From NCBI GenBank assembly GCA_047967505.1, contig CM106539.1: DNA of 64,000 nt. One strand, 5' to 3'. Source of the stretch: Dipteris shenzhenensis. Taxonomy: Eukaryota; Polypodiophyta; Polypodiopsida; Gleicheniales. Shown piece after piece: positions 1-13,557 of the stretch; positions within the stretch are counted from its first letter, which is position 1, and each line of letters begins with the position of its first letter. Below the pieces are notes generated by a model, which made no database searches, was not told the origin of the DNA, and worked only from the letters and a program-made list of their open reading frames with translations. Made by a program: the position numbers and the translations under genes.

Positions 1-120
1 TTGCAAATAATTCAATTAATTTTTCAAGCATACTAAATAATATCTATCTCAATCTAAATGAAAAAATCTATTTGCATTTATGGACCAATTGTACTTGGCT
101 CCCAATAGTGATGCTATAGA

Positions 121-325
121 AAACACACACACACACACACACACACATGCATGCACACACGCATGCATGCACGCAAGCACGCACACGTGCACTCATGCAC
201 GCACACGCACATGCACACGCACATGCACATGCACATGCACATGCACACAATTATACATTTTCTCACACTAACACATACACATAAGCAATTCTCAAACATA
301 TGCTCACACACACACACGTACACAT
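121..325. repeat. AC-rich microsatellite cluster
   Basis: A pure CA run is followed by interrupted CA, GCAC and TGCACA units, then a shorter CA run near 305-317. Open frames across it on both strands are low-complexity Cys/Val/Thr/His translations and are not genes. Confidence 0.95.
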
Positions 326-1731
326 ACTTATCGACACATAATTTGATTTTTAATATGGTCACAGGGAGTGATCTCATTGATGGATGATTGACACATCTCA
401 GTAAATATTTATACTTACTTTATAAGTAGGACTTATGCTTGAGATTTGTTCACTCATATAATAATATTTTACTAAACCCACCTTGGCTACTCAAACACTA
501 ATTGTTTTATTATATCTTTTAATTAATAAGGTTGGTTTTTAATGTTTATGTGGTATCCATAATTTTTTCTTTCACATTAAACTAACCCACATGTTACTTA
601 ACCTTTAAACAACTATTTCTTGGCCACTGCCCATGACCATGCATTGGATGGAGCAGCATGGGTTTTCTTGTAATGTCTTTTCTTTTTACAAAAACCCACC
701 TCCTAGTATTTTGACACAAATAGTCCTCTTGGTCGATTGCATATATCCTTTTACCTCCTTTTGTCTCTTCTATGCATCCCGTGAGTCCTTACCTCTAGTC
801 TTATGGCATCTTTTGTGTCTCAAGTGAACCTTACTCCTCTTATTGCTTGCTATGGTGCTCCCACCTTGCTTGGACTTTGCTAGATGTCCGCTTACTTCTC
901 CACAATAGGTTATCTTGCATATGATAGTCATGGTTGTGTGCAAAGTCATGTTTTTTGTTCTTCAACTTCCAGCTACCCTTTTAAGCGGTGTCTTCTTTCC
1001 TACAGATGGTATGTGACCTCTTGAATGGTGCTACTTTGTTCTTATAGCTCTTTGGGTTCTAGACTGTGACCTTATTCGCTACCTCTTAGGATGCTTCTTT
1101 GTCATTTGAGGGTACATTTTGCAAGCTTGATTCATGATAGTGCTCCTTCTATCCATTGTGAATTATCCCTTGGCAACTCTTGGCTCATAGGACTACCTCT
1201 ACTCACATCCTTTAGTGCTGCTGAACCTTGGTTGTTAATTGGTTGTCCATGCATAGAATGCCCACCAAAGATGGCACCATGTCCTCCTCTCAGGTCTTCA
1301 TTACTCCCCTTTGTCGACATGTTGTTTCCTTGCTCACCCTCTTACCTCCATCGCATGCAATCTCTTCTCTCTAGGGCCAATTATGCACTCCATCTCTTTC
1401 ACTGATGGTTGGTGTAGTCACTTTGGTGACCAGCTTGCTTTTGTTGTGTCCCTTTGAGCTAGCTAGCTTTCTCTTTTAATTCTCAAGAGCTTGGCTCTCT
1501 TTCCTAGTCATTCACTACTCCTACCTTTGAACTCACATACTTCACTATGCCATACGGAGCTCACCTACATGAAGCTTGATTGTGGGTGCATCAGGGGTGC
1601 ATCAAAGAACATTGGTTGTCAGTCCTAGACACTAGAGTAGTCATAAACTTTGGAGTGTAATTTCTTTATGGGTTGTAGTAGTCATATGCTCTTGAGTTTC
1701 TTTCCTTACCAAATGATAATCTAGAGCCTAG
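326..1731. other. No recognisable gene
   Basis: The stretch has short open frames only (for example 1091-1405 plus) with no motif I recognise and no matching splice pattern. It lies downstream of the decayed minus-strand gypsy element and may include its lost integrase and 3' end, but no HHCC finger or DDE motif is visible. Confidence 0.5.
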
Positions 1732-2202
1732 CTACATTTTTTCAGCCTTACTCTTGCACAGGTGCTTCACGAGCAGCTCTTCTTTATTCCATTGTGGCAT
1801 ATTATCTTTGCTGATATTCTTTCTCTCATAGCTAGTACTTTCTAGAGGAAAGGAGAAAGCGGTCAGAAATCTATAAATACCACCATACCATGGATCCCCA
1901 ACTTTTATGGCTGCTACAAGGGTTACATTGAGGCACTCCTCTAAATCAATCAAAGCATTCTTCAAGTTGGAACAACCCCCTTTTAAAATTTTAAAAGAAA
2001 AATCATATTCTTGTAAAACTACCAACCTTTTGGCCAAGTGGCCCATGGGATTTGGTGATTGAAGAACTTGCTTTGCAACACCATTGCTGTAGATTATGAT
2101 GAAGGACTTTCTAGCCACATAATGCTTAAATTTCTCAATGCAGAATACCAAAGACAAAGCAAGATTGTCAGCCTCAGAGTAGCATCGTTCAGTTTCGAGC
2201 AA
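1732..2202 (-). pseudogene. RNase H region of the first gypsy element
   Basis: The frame has CYSEADNLALSLVFCIEKFKHYVA followed later by GHLAKRLVVLQEYDFSFKI, the end of the RT/RNase H connection and tether in gypsy elements. The usual DHLSR motif after it is replaced by unrelated sequence, and the frame drifts into non-homologous residues before its stop. It follows the RT frames directly. Confidence 0.75.
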
Positions 2203-2313
2203 TTATCGAGAAGCAAATCGAACGAGATACATGAACCGATCCTCCCCTTGGTGGAGAAGAATACCTGCTAGAGTATGCTCACCAAACCCAGGATTGATAA
2301 AGAAAGTCTTTGA

Positions 2314-3389
2314 CTAATCAGGATTGCATATAATGGGTTTTGAAGCCAGAGCACTCTTGATTTGTACAAACCCATGATCACAATCCTCATCCCAAGAGAA
2401 ATCAACTCCATCTTTTAATAGCGTAGTCATGGGTCGCGTCAAAGCTGCATATTGATCAATGAAGCGGTGATAGTATCCTGCTAGATTGACAAATGAGCAT
2501 ACCTGATGTTTGGTTGTTGGCGGGGAGAGCTTGAGTATAGCTTCTACCTTCTCGGGGTTAGGCTTGATGCCCTTGGATGAGACAATATGTCCCAGTAACC
2601 TCCCTTGAGTGGCTCCAATGATGCATTTATCAGGGTTGAGGCTACCATTTGCATCATTGACCCTTTGGAAGGCCAACCTAACCTTCATGATGTGCTCCTT
2701 ATGTGCCAAGAATCTACAAAAATCATCTCAAAACACCTCCAAGAAAACCCCAAATATGGAGCAAACATCATCTGCATAAATCTTTGAAAGGTAGTAGGAG
2801 CATTGGTGAGGCCAAATGGCATTACTTTGAATGCAAACATTCCTCAGGGTGTGGCAAATGTGGTTTTAAGCACATCCTCCTTAGCAATTTTGATTTGACA
2901 AAACCCGGAGTAACCATCACAGAAAGTATACATTTGATGACCACTTAACTTCTCAAGAATGAGGTCTTGAAAGGGAAGAGGATGATGGTCCCTCTTGGTG
3001 GCCGCATTGAGTTTCTTATAGTCGATGCAGACCTGCCACTTGTTATTTTTCTTTGGGGTGACTACCACTGGTGAAACCCATTCAATATGAACTGAAACAA
3101 TAAACTTAGCTTATACAAGCTTTTGCAACTCTGAGCACAAAGCATCGGTTTGTAGGGGCCCTAATCTCTGATACTTTTGAGCCACAGGCTTCGCATCAGG
3201 CTTCAGCTCTATCTTGTACTCTATGGTAGTCACATGGCGAAGGTGGCGGTAGCTAGTTGCGAAGAGTTGAGGGAAATCTTTGAACATTTCTAGAAACTCG
3301 TCTTTCTCACTTGGTGTGAGGTCTGGGGAAAGCATAGATTCAAGATGTTGAGGTTTTGCAGGTGGTGGGGTCAGAGACACCCCCATCAT
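2314..3389 (-). pseudogene. Reverse transcriptase of the first gypsy element
   Basis: Consecutive frames give the RT N-terminal part (3,389-3,111), the fingers motif CIDYKKLNAATKRDHHPLP (3,068-2,844), a palm segment with PFGLTNAPTTFQRFM, and the connection (GHIVSSKGIKPNPEKVEAI, then YYHRFI; 2,709-2,314). The catalytic F-x-D-D box falls near 2,720-2,740, where the residue before DD is a stop. The enzyme copied element RNA into DNA; several stops and frame changes make it inactive. Confidence 0.88.
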
Positions 3390-3586
3390 GTAAACGTCCT
3401 CCTCTAAGTACTCCTACCCCCTGTTTGATTCTTCCATTGATTCAGACATCGAGGATGAGAGAGTATCACTGTCTTTCTCCTCTTCTTCTTTTAGTTCAGT
3501 GGCACCTGGTTGCATCGGGATCTTCTCCTTAGAAGCACCAAAAGACATGTGTCTTGTCTTCCAATAGCTGACTACATCACTCTTTC

Positions 3587-3835
3587 TCAACCATGGTTTC
3601 CGAGTATGGCTGGGTAACTCCTGCCTATATCTTCGATGTCCACTACATAGAAATCGATGGTGGTGGTTAACCCATTGAGAGTGATGGGCGAATCCTCAAT
3701 GACTCCTAGGGTGGCGAGTTGTTGACCATCTATTACCTTGATTCGAGTGGAGGAATGCCTTGTGCATTTCAAATTCAATTTCTTCATGATATTAGGCACC
3801 ATGATATTACATGCAGCTCCCCCATCGACACACAC
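3587..3835 (-). pseudogene. Retropepsin-like protease of the first gypsy element
   Basis: An 82-codon frame starts with VDGGAACNIM, the retropepsin active-site loop (D-G/S-G-A), and ends with YPAILGNHG, matching the (L/I)LG that closes this fold in gypsy proteases. It would cut the gag-pol polyprotein. It lies between gag and RT on the same strand. DGGA instead of DTGA/DSGA is common in plant gypsy elements. The isolated frame cannot now be joined to gag without frameshifts. Confidence 0.75.
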
Positions 3836-4144
3836 ACTTTTGACATGGCAATTATCTATGATGACATCTACTGTATGTGGGTGCTGATCAATTTCTTTAG
3901 AGATAGAAGAGCTCTCTCATACCTTTCCCTTTTTCTTGCTCCTCCTTGTTGAGAACCCTTGCAGCAGCTCACATCTCACCTTAGGGATTAATGCTATTAG
4001 TTGAGGGAGCCTGATGCTCAAAGACCGATGAGCAAGTCCTGAATGACCAAATAGTCCTCTTGCCCCGAGCCAATGGGAAAATCCAAGGGCAACCACTTAC
4101 TCTTGTGAGATCTTTTAGTCTTCTCTGTTGGTGGATCTGCCATC

Positions 4145-5272
4145 TCAGCATCTGAGGGCTCTGAGAAGGACACCTTCTTCCTGGGGCGGCTTTGGCCAGT
4201 TTGGAGAGGGGTCCGAGGTGGTATGACTTCTTTTCCCAAGGTCAAGAATCTCCACGTCAGAATCCTCGGTGCTTGATTCACTTAGAAGATTCACCCTTGG
4301 AATATTGGGACATTTTGTGCGATAATGACCCTTCTGGTGGCACTTGTAGCACACAACATTGGCACGTTCTCTTGGAGGGTGATTGGCTTGATTTCTGATG
4401 CCCACCATCTCAAGTCGAAGATCATTCGGGGCCTTGGCTAGGTCATTGACTCTGGGTTCTTTAGTAGGAGGGGCTGGGGGAGTAGGAAGAAGGGGGGCTT
4501 GTGAGCGAGGCTGGGGAAATCTTCTAGGCGGAGGTTGAGGATATAGTCCTTGTTGAGGGTAAGCATCTAAGGGAGGACCATACATTTGAGGTGGAGGCGG
4601 TGGATACATCCTTGATGAGGGGTGGGGGTATGCCCTTGTGTTGGACCTCCTAGGTTGTTGTTGCGAGAGCTGAGGGGGTTGTGGAGGGACAATCGTCTTC
4701 TTTAAAGCAAGGTCAGATTGAACTTTATCAAACTTTTGAGCAATCTCATGTGCTAGCACCATAGTTTCTAGATTCTCCCATTTAAGCTTGAGGCAGAATT
4801 TGTCACTTGCTCCTACTACAAGGTAGCCCAGCACATGTTGAGTCATTCCAGCTTGAAATCCGACATTGTCCTCCTACGTGGCAATTAAACAGCCCAGGAG
4901 CACGGCCGCTCGATCCACATATTGACGCACTGTCTCACCTTTTGACTGCTTCAAGTTTTCCACCTATAGGTACACATTCTTTGGCTCATCTTCTTTGTCG
5001 AAATACTCAATCATCGCTGCTGTCAACCTTGGCTAGCTTTGGCGAACGTCTTCAACCTACTTCTCATACCACACTTGAGCCAAACCCTTTAGAAATGTGG
5101 GAAGAATCAACAACCATCTATCTTTAGTAAGAAAGTTGAGAGAAACACAACGGTGCTTGAAGGCCACAAGATACTCATTTGGATTTTCTTCAACCTCCAC
5201 AAAACACGGGAATGTTAGCCATGCTTGGAAAATGGAAAAGAGAGAGATGAAATGAGGCTTATCTATTAGCAA
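4145..5272 (-). pseudogene. gag of the first Ty3/gypsy element
   Basis: The upstream part (about 5,272-5,057) encodes a capsid-like segment (NPNEYLVAFKHRCVSLN, then a run ending in LAQVWYEK). The downstream frame 4,846-4,145 has a proline- and glutamine-rich linker followed by a CCHC zinc knuckle, CYKCHQKGHYRTKC, near codons 168-181. The knuckle would bind RNA during particle assembly. Frames are broken between the two parts, so no full gag is made. The frame continues into an acidic segment that probably begins the protease linker. Confidence 0.8.
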
Positions 5273-8200
5273 ACAATGGAAAGAGGTAGCTTGAACTAAA
5301 AATCAAGTGCAAATACATCCACAAAGCACACATAGGCAGGGTAGGGTGTGACTGGTGTATTGTGAAATATTATACGGGAAGAATCTTCAGTATAGAATAG
5401 CTCATAGACAATCCTAAAAGGACCAACCCTCATGATATTACATCCATCTTTACAAGCAAGGGTTAGAGACGTGGCACTGCATGAGGTTGTTCATTAAGGC
5501 AAACAAGAATGCCATGATAAATGCCAATAGTTGGAGAGCTTGCACATCACCTTCAACTTCTTCCAGTTCTTATAGTCGCCATGCTATTTCTTCAAGGGGT
5601 GTGCGGTTTGGCATTCTTCTTTTGTGCAATGTCCTTAAGGACCTTTCTGATGATCTTTCGAAGTCGGTAAACTCGTATCAAATATACCAAACACTTAGTT
5701 TCATGATGACTGGTCACAACCTTTGCATTCCTTACAAATGATCACGCTCATTCGTGGCTTGTGGCTTTGTTGGGGTGGTGCTTCCACTCGCTTCATGCGT
5801 GATTGAAGTACAAGCTTCTCGTGCCAAGAAATCAACAACTATATTTTGAGCTTGAGGGATATGTTGAATTTTTACATCTTCAAATTGTTGGCAAAGTTCC
5901 AATGCTTATTGATGTCATGGAACCAAGCCTTCGCTCCGCACCTTCCACCTTCCACTAACTTGTTCACACATGAGTTAGAGAGAGAGAGAGAGAGAGGGGG
6001 GGGGGGGAGAGGATAAAACATAAGGTGGGTAGATGTCTCATAGTTGTAGAGGATTATCAAATAATGGGGGTGATTTTGACCGTGGTTCCATTGGTATCCT
6101 AAAGTAAGGATTATGTGATATCTTAATTGTCAAGTTGAGATTTCTTTACCACCAATTTCGAATAGTCATAGGTCTCCTTGACCACCTATGTTTTGATTGC
6201 AATGGATGTTTGATGGATCTCCAATACAAAGTCTTTAGCACACATTGCCCAAATACAACAAAGTTGTACTTGCCATGGCCTTGTACCTATCATCTTATTA
6301 GTGCTTTGTAGAAACCACATGGATGATTTTACATGATTATCAATGTGCAACTTACTCTAGGCATGGTCAATAGCGACATCTAACATGGGCTAAAATGGAG
6401 GGCTAGAATGGTTTGGCACAAAATGATCCTACCTTGTTGTAAGGGTGCATTGGCTCTATTTTATAACATGTCACTATAGGTAGTGTGATGTGGCGAGGTC
6501 CTCCACCTGGCCCCCCATGAAACCATCAAGTAATGATTAGATGATTAGGCATTTTCTTCATAATTACAATGACCGAGAATTAGGCAGAGGTTGAGGAACT
6601 ACTAGATCATTAACCTAGGCTATTTAAAGTTGGAGTATCCCAATGGAGATGTCGGATTTAGGAGTGTGACCTCCCCCTGAAAGAGATTTATTGGGATCCA
6701 AAGGACTGATTCTAGCTTGCCAAAGCTAGACAATTTGCAAGGATAGTTTAGGTGCTCATCTTCTTGTTCCCCATCCATATTAATGTATGCCCATAACTAG
6801 TAGCCTCCCCCATACTACATAGCCCCTCATATGCAAAACACTAGCTACATCAATAGTGGAAATTACCCCATGAGGTGCTTATTAGGGTCTTAGCCTTTGG
6901 TGATGAAAGAGCTTCTCGATTTCTTCTTATTAACTATTGACACATGGCAGTCTCCCCATTGGTGGGCTAAGTAGATGAGGAGAAATACCAATTTTCACTA
7001 TTGGATCAGAAGACTATTTCTCACATCTATTGAGATAACTTCTAAGGCAAAGGACACAATAATGCTTAAAATAGATTATTATGAGATTGTGGTGCATCTA
7101 CAAAGTGTTCATAAGGGGATGGTAGCCTAGCTATCATAGGGGAAACATGCCTTCTCTAGCAAGATGCTTTCACCTACTTAGTGAGTGCATAGATAACTAC
7201 ATGCAAGAGATTCATGAACCCATGCCATGTTCTAGACATCAGCCAAAGTTTTCTTCAATTATAGAACAACTTCTCATCATAATGACTTGGAACATTTGGG
7301 TAGCATGATGCTGCTCAGTGATGGCAACTATTACTTGCTCATTACCTAGCACCAACCTTGTCAAAATATGGGTGGTTGTTATTCAGATCTTCCGTACAAC
7401 TTGGGGCTAGTATAGAGGTTTCCAAGAAGATAGTTGTTAGCATCGTGGCATTTCTACAAGGCATGGCTTGCCGATACTTTTTACATTTTCATTGATCAAA
7501 TATTTTATTGATCATATAACCCATTAGCCTAGTCAGTGGCACTTGTTCATGGGTTACCATCACCAAAGAGCCAAGGAGAAATAGATGGCAAGAAATTCAT
7601 GTTTCTGGTTTAGTGCCTCGCATATAGCTAACCTCTTGCTCTTGTCTTAGGCTCTAATATAGGGTATGTTGTAGCTAGGATTCTACCTAATCCTATTTAT
7701 TGATAATATGACATTAAAATAATAAATTCTCTATTGCTTTGCAACATATGGTACACACACTAGCTTGGGGGAAGTAATTTAAGGGTATTTAGTTTTACGA
7801 TTAAATTGTAAGGTTTGTTCATTATAGAATTGAAAATAAGATGTAAAGTATGATCCATTGAGGTGTAGTTGCAAACATATGTGTTATAATCATTCGAGAA
7901 TCATTCTCTCTTCTTCAAGCTAAGTCAAATAAAGTTATTAGTTCAAAAGAGAGTTAGCTTCATATGGAAGTCGGATAGAGATGAAAGGTGCCATTGTATA
8001 TAATGTTTCATGACAATTTTGGAAATCACAAAAGTTCTTTTCATTATATTGTAAAATATCAAGGTGTGAATAATATAGGCATTACTTAATGACGAAATTG
8101 ATAATAGGTTAAAAGAGGGTAGGGGAAATTTGACATGGAATTGATGTTATGGTTTCATTTGAAAATAATGTAGGAAAGTATAATGTCCCATCATGAATAT

Positions 8201-9660
8201 TAAATGTAGCATCTCAAGGCTACTAAATTGATAGATAAGAGTATGTGAATAGATTTTGAAATTAGTTAAAGACATCTTGCTAGGTTGTGTAATTCCATTG
8301 TCTTATTTCTATTACCTTGCATGTTGTTGACATAGGATATTCCCCACAATATTCTAGTGTACATATAAGAAATATTGAATATTGATGGCTAAGTAGCTAA
8401 AAACTATGATAGAAATCCTCCCTCAATAAAAGAGGTGAGCCATGCCATATTCTATAAAAGAAGAAGAAGGAAAGAAGTAGTTTAGTATTATGCATGTCAA
8501 TGATTGTGGTGACATGATTGTGGAATTATTACATGCCAATGATTGTGGTGGTGGCACGTGTGTGTGGGCTTATGTCACTTTTAAGTTTACTAAGTTGAAA
8601 CAGTTATAGGTGCCCATTGAAATTGGATTAAATTATGCAACTCATATAATCTCAAGTTTCCCTTGTAAGAGATTACACATATCATATTTGAGGTTAAGTG
8701 AAAAATCTGCTAGTTTATGCTCAAAAATGCGATTTCTTAGTCACTGTATAGAATTTTGAAAACGTTGACTTTTGTTTAAATTAGCAATAATGAGAATCAA
8801 TCTAACTAAGCATGGGAATTACTTATAAAGTCTTTGAAGAACGTATAAATGCTTTTTCTAAAACTACTTGTAATTGTGATTGTGTGAAGCCTTAAAGACT
8901 CTAAAAGCCTTTGTAAAGTTTCTTCTTAAGATGATGCAATCAAGAATTCATCATCCTTGGACAACCAAGGAGAAAGGTTTCATAGTAGCACATGCTCAAC
9001 GACTCCATATTGAAAGGCAAGGTGATGTTGAAAGCCCTAGTTGCTTTACCCAAGGCACCTAGCATAAAATTCAATATTCTTGGAGATGGCACTATATTAA
9101 ATAAGTAAATAAAGTAAAGTGGGATGATGTGGGTCTAATCATTAAATTCACAAATGGAGCCAAGTCATGTCTGGGTCTAAAGTGAGAAGAGGAGGATGTG
9201 TGAAGGCCCACATAGAAACCAACAATGCATGTTCTGGATAAATGGATGCCCAAGGTGTAAAGCAAGGGAAGGACATGGGAATAGGAGAGGAGGATGTGTG
9301 AGGGGCCACACATAGATGATCTCGATAAGTGGAGGCCAAGGTGGTAAAGGGGGGGGAAGGACAGGGGAATGAGCTGGAAAGGACGTGGCAAGCAGAGTGG
9401 GTTAGGAAGGAGACAACATGATCTGGAGAGCAGAGTTTGGAAACAAAATACCCAACGCTAGGAGACATAGGGGAAAGAAAGAAGAACTTTTAGAGCACAT
9501 TGGAAAAGAAAGAATAACTTTTGAGAGCACATTGCATATTACAAGAGGGGCATAGGGAAAGAGAGAGAAGAACTTTTGGAGCAAATTGAAGTTTATAAAG
9601 GGGCCATAATAAGACGTATCAGCCGTCTATCCAATCAGGGTCTTCCACGTACAACACACA
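5273..9660. other. Intergenic sequence, no recognisable gene
   Basis: Many stops in all frames and no protein motif. The only clear local structure is a GA run merging into a G run at about 5,977-6,011. It may contain leader or LTR sequence of the first gypsy element, but I could not find a matching second copy. Confidence 0.5.
5977..6011. repeat. (GA)n tract joined to a G12-13 homopolymer
   Basis: A run of GA dinucleotides changes abruptly into about 13 consecutive G. It is a simple repeat and a possible source of assembly error. Confidence 0.9.
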
Positions 9661-12600
9661 GCCAGCTTGTGTCGTCTCGTATATAAGTTTGTCGATTCAA
9701 CAGACCAGCCAGGTTGTCCTTCTTCATCTTTGGGTCAGTCGCAGATGTGTTTGTCTGTGCATCATCATCCACGGGCCTCAATCTTTCCACCACCTTTCAT
9801 ATCACACGCACGCAATCCTTCCTTCTCACAGCGCCGTCTATTAAGCATCTTCGTGTTTGGCGCCTCTCGCCTTTTCCTCCCTTCTTTATCAGTCACGAGG
9901 CTCTCCACCAGTCGGCCTCTACAATATCCTGCATGCAGCATCTCGTGTCTTGTTTCGCCCACAGTCACAGCCCATGTTTGCCTTCGCATCTTGTATATTG
10001 CTCACCATTCACGGGTCGTGGTTCCGCTCTCCACCACATTTCTCTGCTCGTGAACTCCCAAACTCACGTCTTAAACACGCATATTTCTCTTGTCTCGCTT
10101 TTAAGAGACTTGCCATCCATCCGGCACGCTTTAAGGCTTTCCGGCCCGATATTTTCCTATTCCTAAGAACTTGTCTGATCTCATCTTTATACTTCGTACT
10201 TACGTCTATGACCCAGAAAACAACGACTCTGTCTTTTACTTAGCACAATTCACCAAATAATGCTTGCTCCTATCTGCAAGTTTGGATTACCCAACTCAAA
10301 AAGTCCCAATCTCGGGAGAATCTTGTCCAAAACTTTCTCACTACGTGAAGGAAGATAAAGTGTACTTAGCAAAGTCCTCTCATATTTGTAAGAGAATTAA
10401 GCCGAGCCCCAATGCTTTTGGGAAATAGAGTGTATTTCAACATTTAAAATAGGTAAGCTCTATTTTCTAGCAAACCCATAGCCTTTTCACCTACATGACG
10501 TACAAGCTCACGTACATGCACATGCTCTCTCTCTCTCTCTCTCTCTATCTATATCTATATATGTTTGTTGTTAACCATTTTCTAAAGGTTCTTTCAAGTG
10601 AATAGAAATACTCATAGCTTTTAAGGGAGTTATTAATTGATGGGTCCTTAACAATAAACACGCCTAGGTAGGCTCTAGTCAAGCATATGCTCTCTTGTCA
10701 AAGACATTTGAGCCTTTAATGGACTATTTACACAATGCGTATGGCACTTGTCTCATAGCTCAATGGCATATAGGTTCAGATCTAGTACTTATCCTTGTGC
10801 AATAACATGTCCAACAATTAATTATGCATTTGAAGTTAAAAAAGGTTCCAAAGATGAATACATAGACAAAATAAGCTAGTACATCATGACAATATACCTT
10901 TGGAGAAAGATTTGTTGATATTGGCTAGAAAATAATTTGGTGAAAAATGTCACTTTGAATTTCGAGGTAATTTGAAATTGAAGTTTATGGTTCAATTGAG
11001 GTTTCCAATGAAATCCATAAAAGGTAATTTTATTGTATACAAAGGAAACTTTAATGCAAAAGAGGCCATCAAATGAGTACATTCTAGAGAAACATATATA
11101 GAGACATGAGGTAGACCTCTTAATGACTCATCCATAAGTTGAAGGAGACCCTTGATGATACAATCAATGGTTTAGGTTGTTTAATCATAGACCAAGAAAG
11201 AAAGAGTGTATATCTTTACACTTAGATCATGTGCAATACTACAAAACCTTGTATACAAGGTGCATTCACAAGGTGATATTTGAACCATGGGTGTTGTTTT
11301 TCTTTTCATATTTTTTTAAAATTTTGTAAATCAAAAAAATTTCCCTCATTTATGTACATTTCTATGAATTTTTTTGATATAAAACCCATTATGTTGGGGT
11401 AATCTTGTAGAGTGGAATCTAGTGGAATCATTTTAGCCATAGCTCAATGAGGCTACATATGAATTTGGAAGGTGAGTGCATGCCCCCCCCCTTACAAGAG
11501 ACGACATGATAAGCACAGATCCGATATGTCTTGATTTAGTACCTTTTGCTATCGATATGATGGTAGCGGTTAACGGGCTAGCCAAATGCTTTTTTTATGC
11601 AAGTGGCTTTTGTGGTATGGAGATCTACTAAATTGTGGCCATTTTCCTAGGGTCTTGAGTGCTTAGGCAAGCTAACATCTCTACGGGTTGGGTAAGTTAC
11701 AGATATTGGATATTCAATGGTTTGGTTCCTTGTCACAAGTCATTGCGAAGATGCTCTTTGTTAAAAGATCTAGATCGGGAGTAATCTTAAGATGAACAAA
11801 GAGGTTATAGGGTCATTGTTTGCTTAGGTGTAGCCATTTTTGGTGAGGTTTAGGGACTTTTCTATATATGGGTATCTTGCATGACCCATAACTTATGCAT
11901 TGCTCAACGAAATTTGGCAAACTTTGTCTTCAAGTTGTAGTACACATTCCAAACTTGAACATGAGAGAAAAAAATTATGGAATAAGGATTTGGAATGAGG
12001 CTATTAAAGCATTATAAGTGCTATGTTGGATGTGAAGCATGCATCCTGAAGACTATAGGATATAGCAATTTATTCAAAAACATCAAAATTTTATTCTATA
12101 CATACATGCAACCAAGTAATCATTCTAAAGTACACTACATGAGCTTCTCCTCAACCCAGGGACATAGTAAATGAGATCATTATGCATGGGTTAATGGGCC
12201 TCCAATGTTGTGCTAGAAAGGACATCTATAAGAAGCGAATGGGATGAAAGGTGTTTGAGGAGCACATCATACACATTCTAGATACAATGCAGGTTAGTGG
12301 TGCCTAAACCAGCCCGGTGGTTGTTTGTGATTGAGCTTTGGGATAGTTTACTTGTTTCTTAAACTAGGCTTGGAGTAAATGTGATTGTCCTAAACTAGCT
12401 CGGTGGTTGGAACATCATGCAATTGTAGGCTGGTTTAACTCAATCATCATGCAATCGTAGGCCAGTGATGTGATTGTCCTGAACCAACGTGGTTGAACAA
12501 ACATTAGTTGGGCCCACAAGCATATTATCACAACCTATGAATGTTCTTAAACACCAAGAAAAAGAGGCAACCAAGGGGCCTACTATTCCAATTCAATACA

Positions 12601-12733
12601 GAATACCTCTTCAAAGAAAGAACAAGTCCCTCAGCCAAGCTCATCCACATTAGCTCTTGATACTCAAATAAGAAAAGCTACATACCCTAATGCATAATTA
12701 GAGAAGGCTTAATTTCAAGCACTTTAACAATGG
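9661..12733. other. Intergenic sequence, no recognisable gene
   Basis: 9,667-10,243 has three overlapping open frames on the plus strand, rich in Ser, His, Leu and Phe, without family features. They sit just after GTATATAAG at about 9,681, so this could be an LTR or a transcribed leader, but no partner copy was found. CT and AT dinucleotides occur at 10,525-10,560. Around 12,300-12,500 a short motif (GGTGGTTG and GTAGGC[TC]GG) recurs imperfectly. Confidence 0.4.
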
Positions 12734-13030
12734 ATGGAAAAAGAGCAAGCTCAATTTGAGGCTGAGAAGCAAGCACAAGAAGCAATCCCTTACTTGGCCC
12801 CACCTAGTATTGACATTGTACTTGAGCCTCTGTTCCAGCAACAAGATCCACAACATAATGTACAACCATTTGAACTGGAAGGTGTCGCTAGCATTCTAAG
12901 TTACCGTATGTCAATTCCCATTAGAATTCTCTTATGGAATTGTTCAAATCTTTGGGAGAGTTTCAAAGAATGGATTAAACTAGCAAATCCCCCTCTACCT
13001 ATGGAAGACATCGAAGATATCCCTGTGTAG
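12734..13030 (+). pseudogene. gag-like piece of the second gypsy element
   Basis: A 98-codon frame begins with a charged, Gln-rich segment (MEKEQAQFEAEKQAQEA). I do not recognise a capsid motif and no zinc knuckle is visible. It is assigned to gag only by position, upstream of the protease on the same strand. Low-complexity CT-rich sequence separates it from the protease. Confidence 0.4.
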
Positions 13031-13200
13031 ATGGATGAGAGATGACATATGCAACATCAACGTGCCTTTGATCCATAAAGGATATGAGTACTAAACATGT
13101 GCTTTGCACGGGTAAAGATGCATGATCATCCTCAACCACTCCCCATCTGAAGGTGGATCTTTCTCAATGAGCTAGCACAATGATCGATTCTTAATTATCA

Positions 13201-13515
13201 ATTCACCTTGCTTGTCTTTTGAAATTTGTCTTAATGTCTTTGAGACCTTCCATCTCCTCCTTTCATTCTATTAACCTACCATTTCCTCCTTCCTCCCAAA
13301 GTTGAACTTCCATCTCCTCCATTCCATTGACCTTCTGTCTCCTCCGTTCCCCTAAAGCTACCTCTTGTCTTTCCACCTCCTCCCTACTAAAAGCCTACCT
13401 CTTGTCTTTCCACCTCCTCCCCTCTCCAAGCCTCCATCTAAGAGCTCCTTCTTTGTGACATGTGGCAGGCTCTTCTCCACCAAGCTGCCACGTGCCCTCT
13501 CTTTTTTTTTCTCAT
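13201..13515. repeat. CT-rich degenerate repeat inside the second gypsy element
   Basis: The units CCATCTCCTCC and CTTGTCTTTCCACCTCCTCC recur with variation. The block lies between the gag-like piece and the protease and was probably gained after the element decayed. Confidence 0.7.
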
Positions 13516-13557
13516 GTCCGTGGTTAATAGGTTAAAGATGATGAAGTCTAGACCATA

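Larger units (their letters stand above)
1732..5272 (-). mobile_element. Decayed Ty3/gypsy retrotransposon, internal part
   Basis: Reading from 5,272 down to 1,732 the order is gag with zinc knuckle, aspartic protease, reverse transcriptase and RNase H, the canonical Ty3/gypsy order. Each domain is split by stops or frameshifts. I see no integrase after RNase H and no LTR pair, so the element looks truncated at its 3' end and old. A separate plus-strand gypsy at 12.7-28.5 kb has diverged protein sequence, so the two are different families. Confidence 0.9.

Noticed and set aside
68-387. Open frames on both strands over the AC-rich microsatellite
   Set aside because: Translation of dinucleotide repeats; Cys/Val/Ala or Thr/His only.
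9667-10243. Three overlapping plus-strand frames of 128-150 codons
   Set aside because: No motif, all three frames open at once, Ser/His/Leu-rich; more likely a low-stop LTR or leader.
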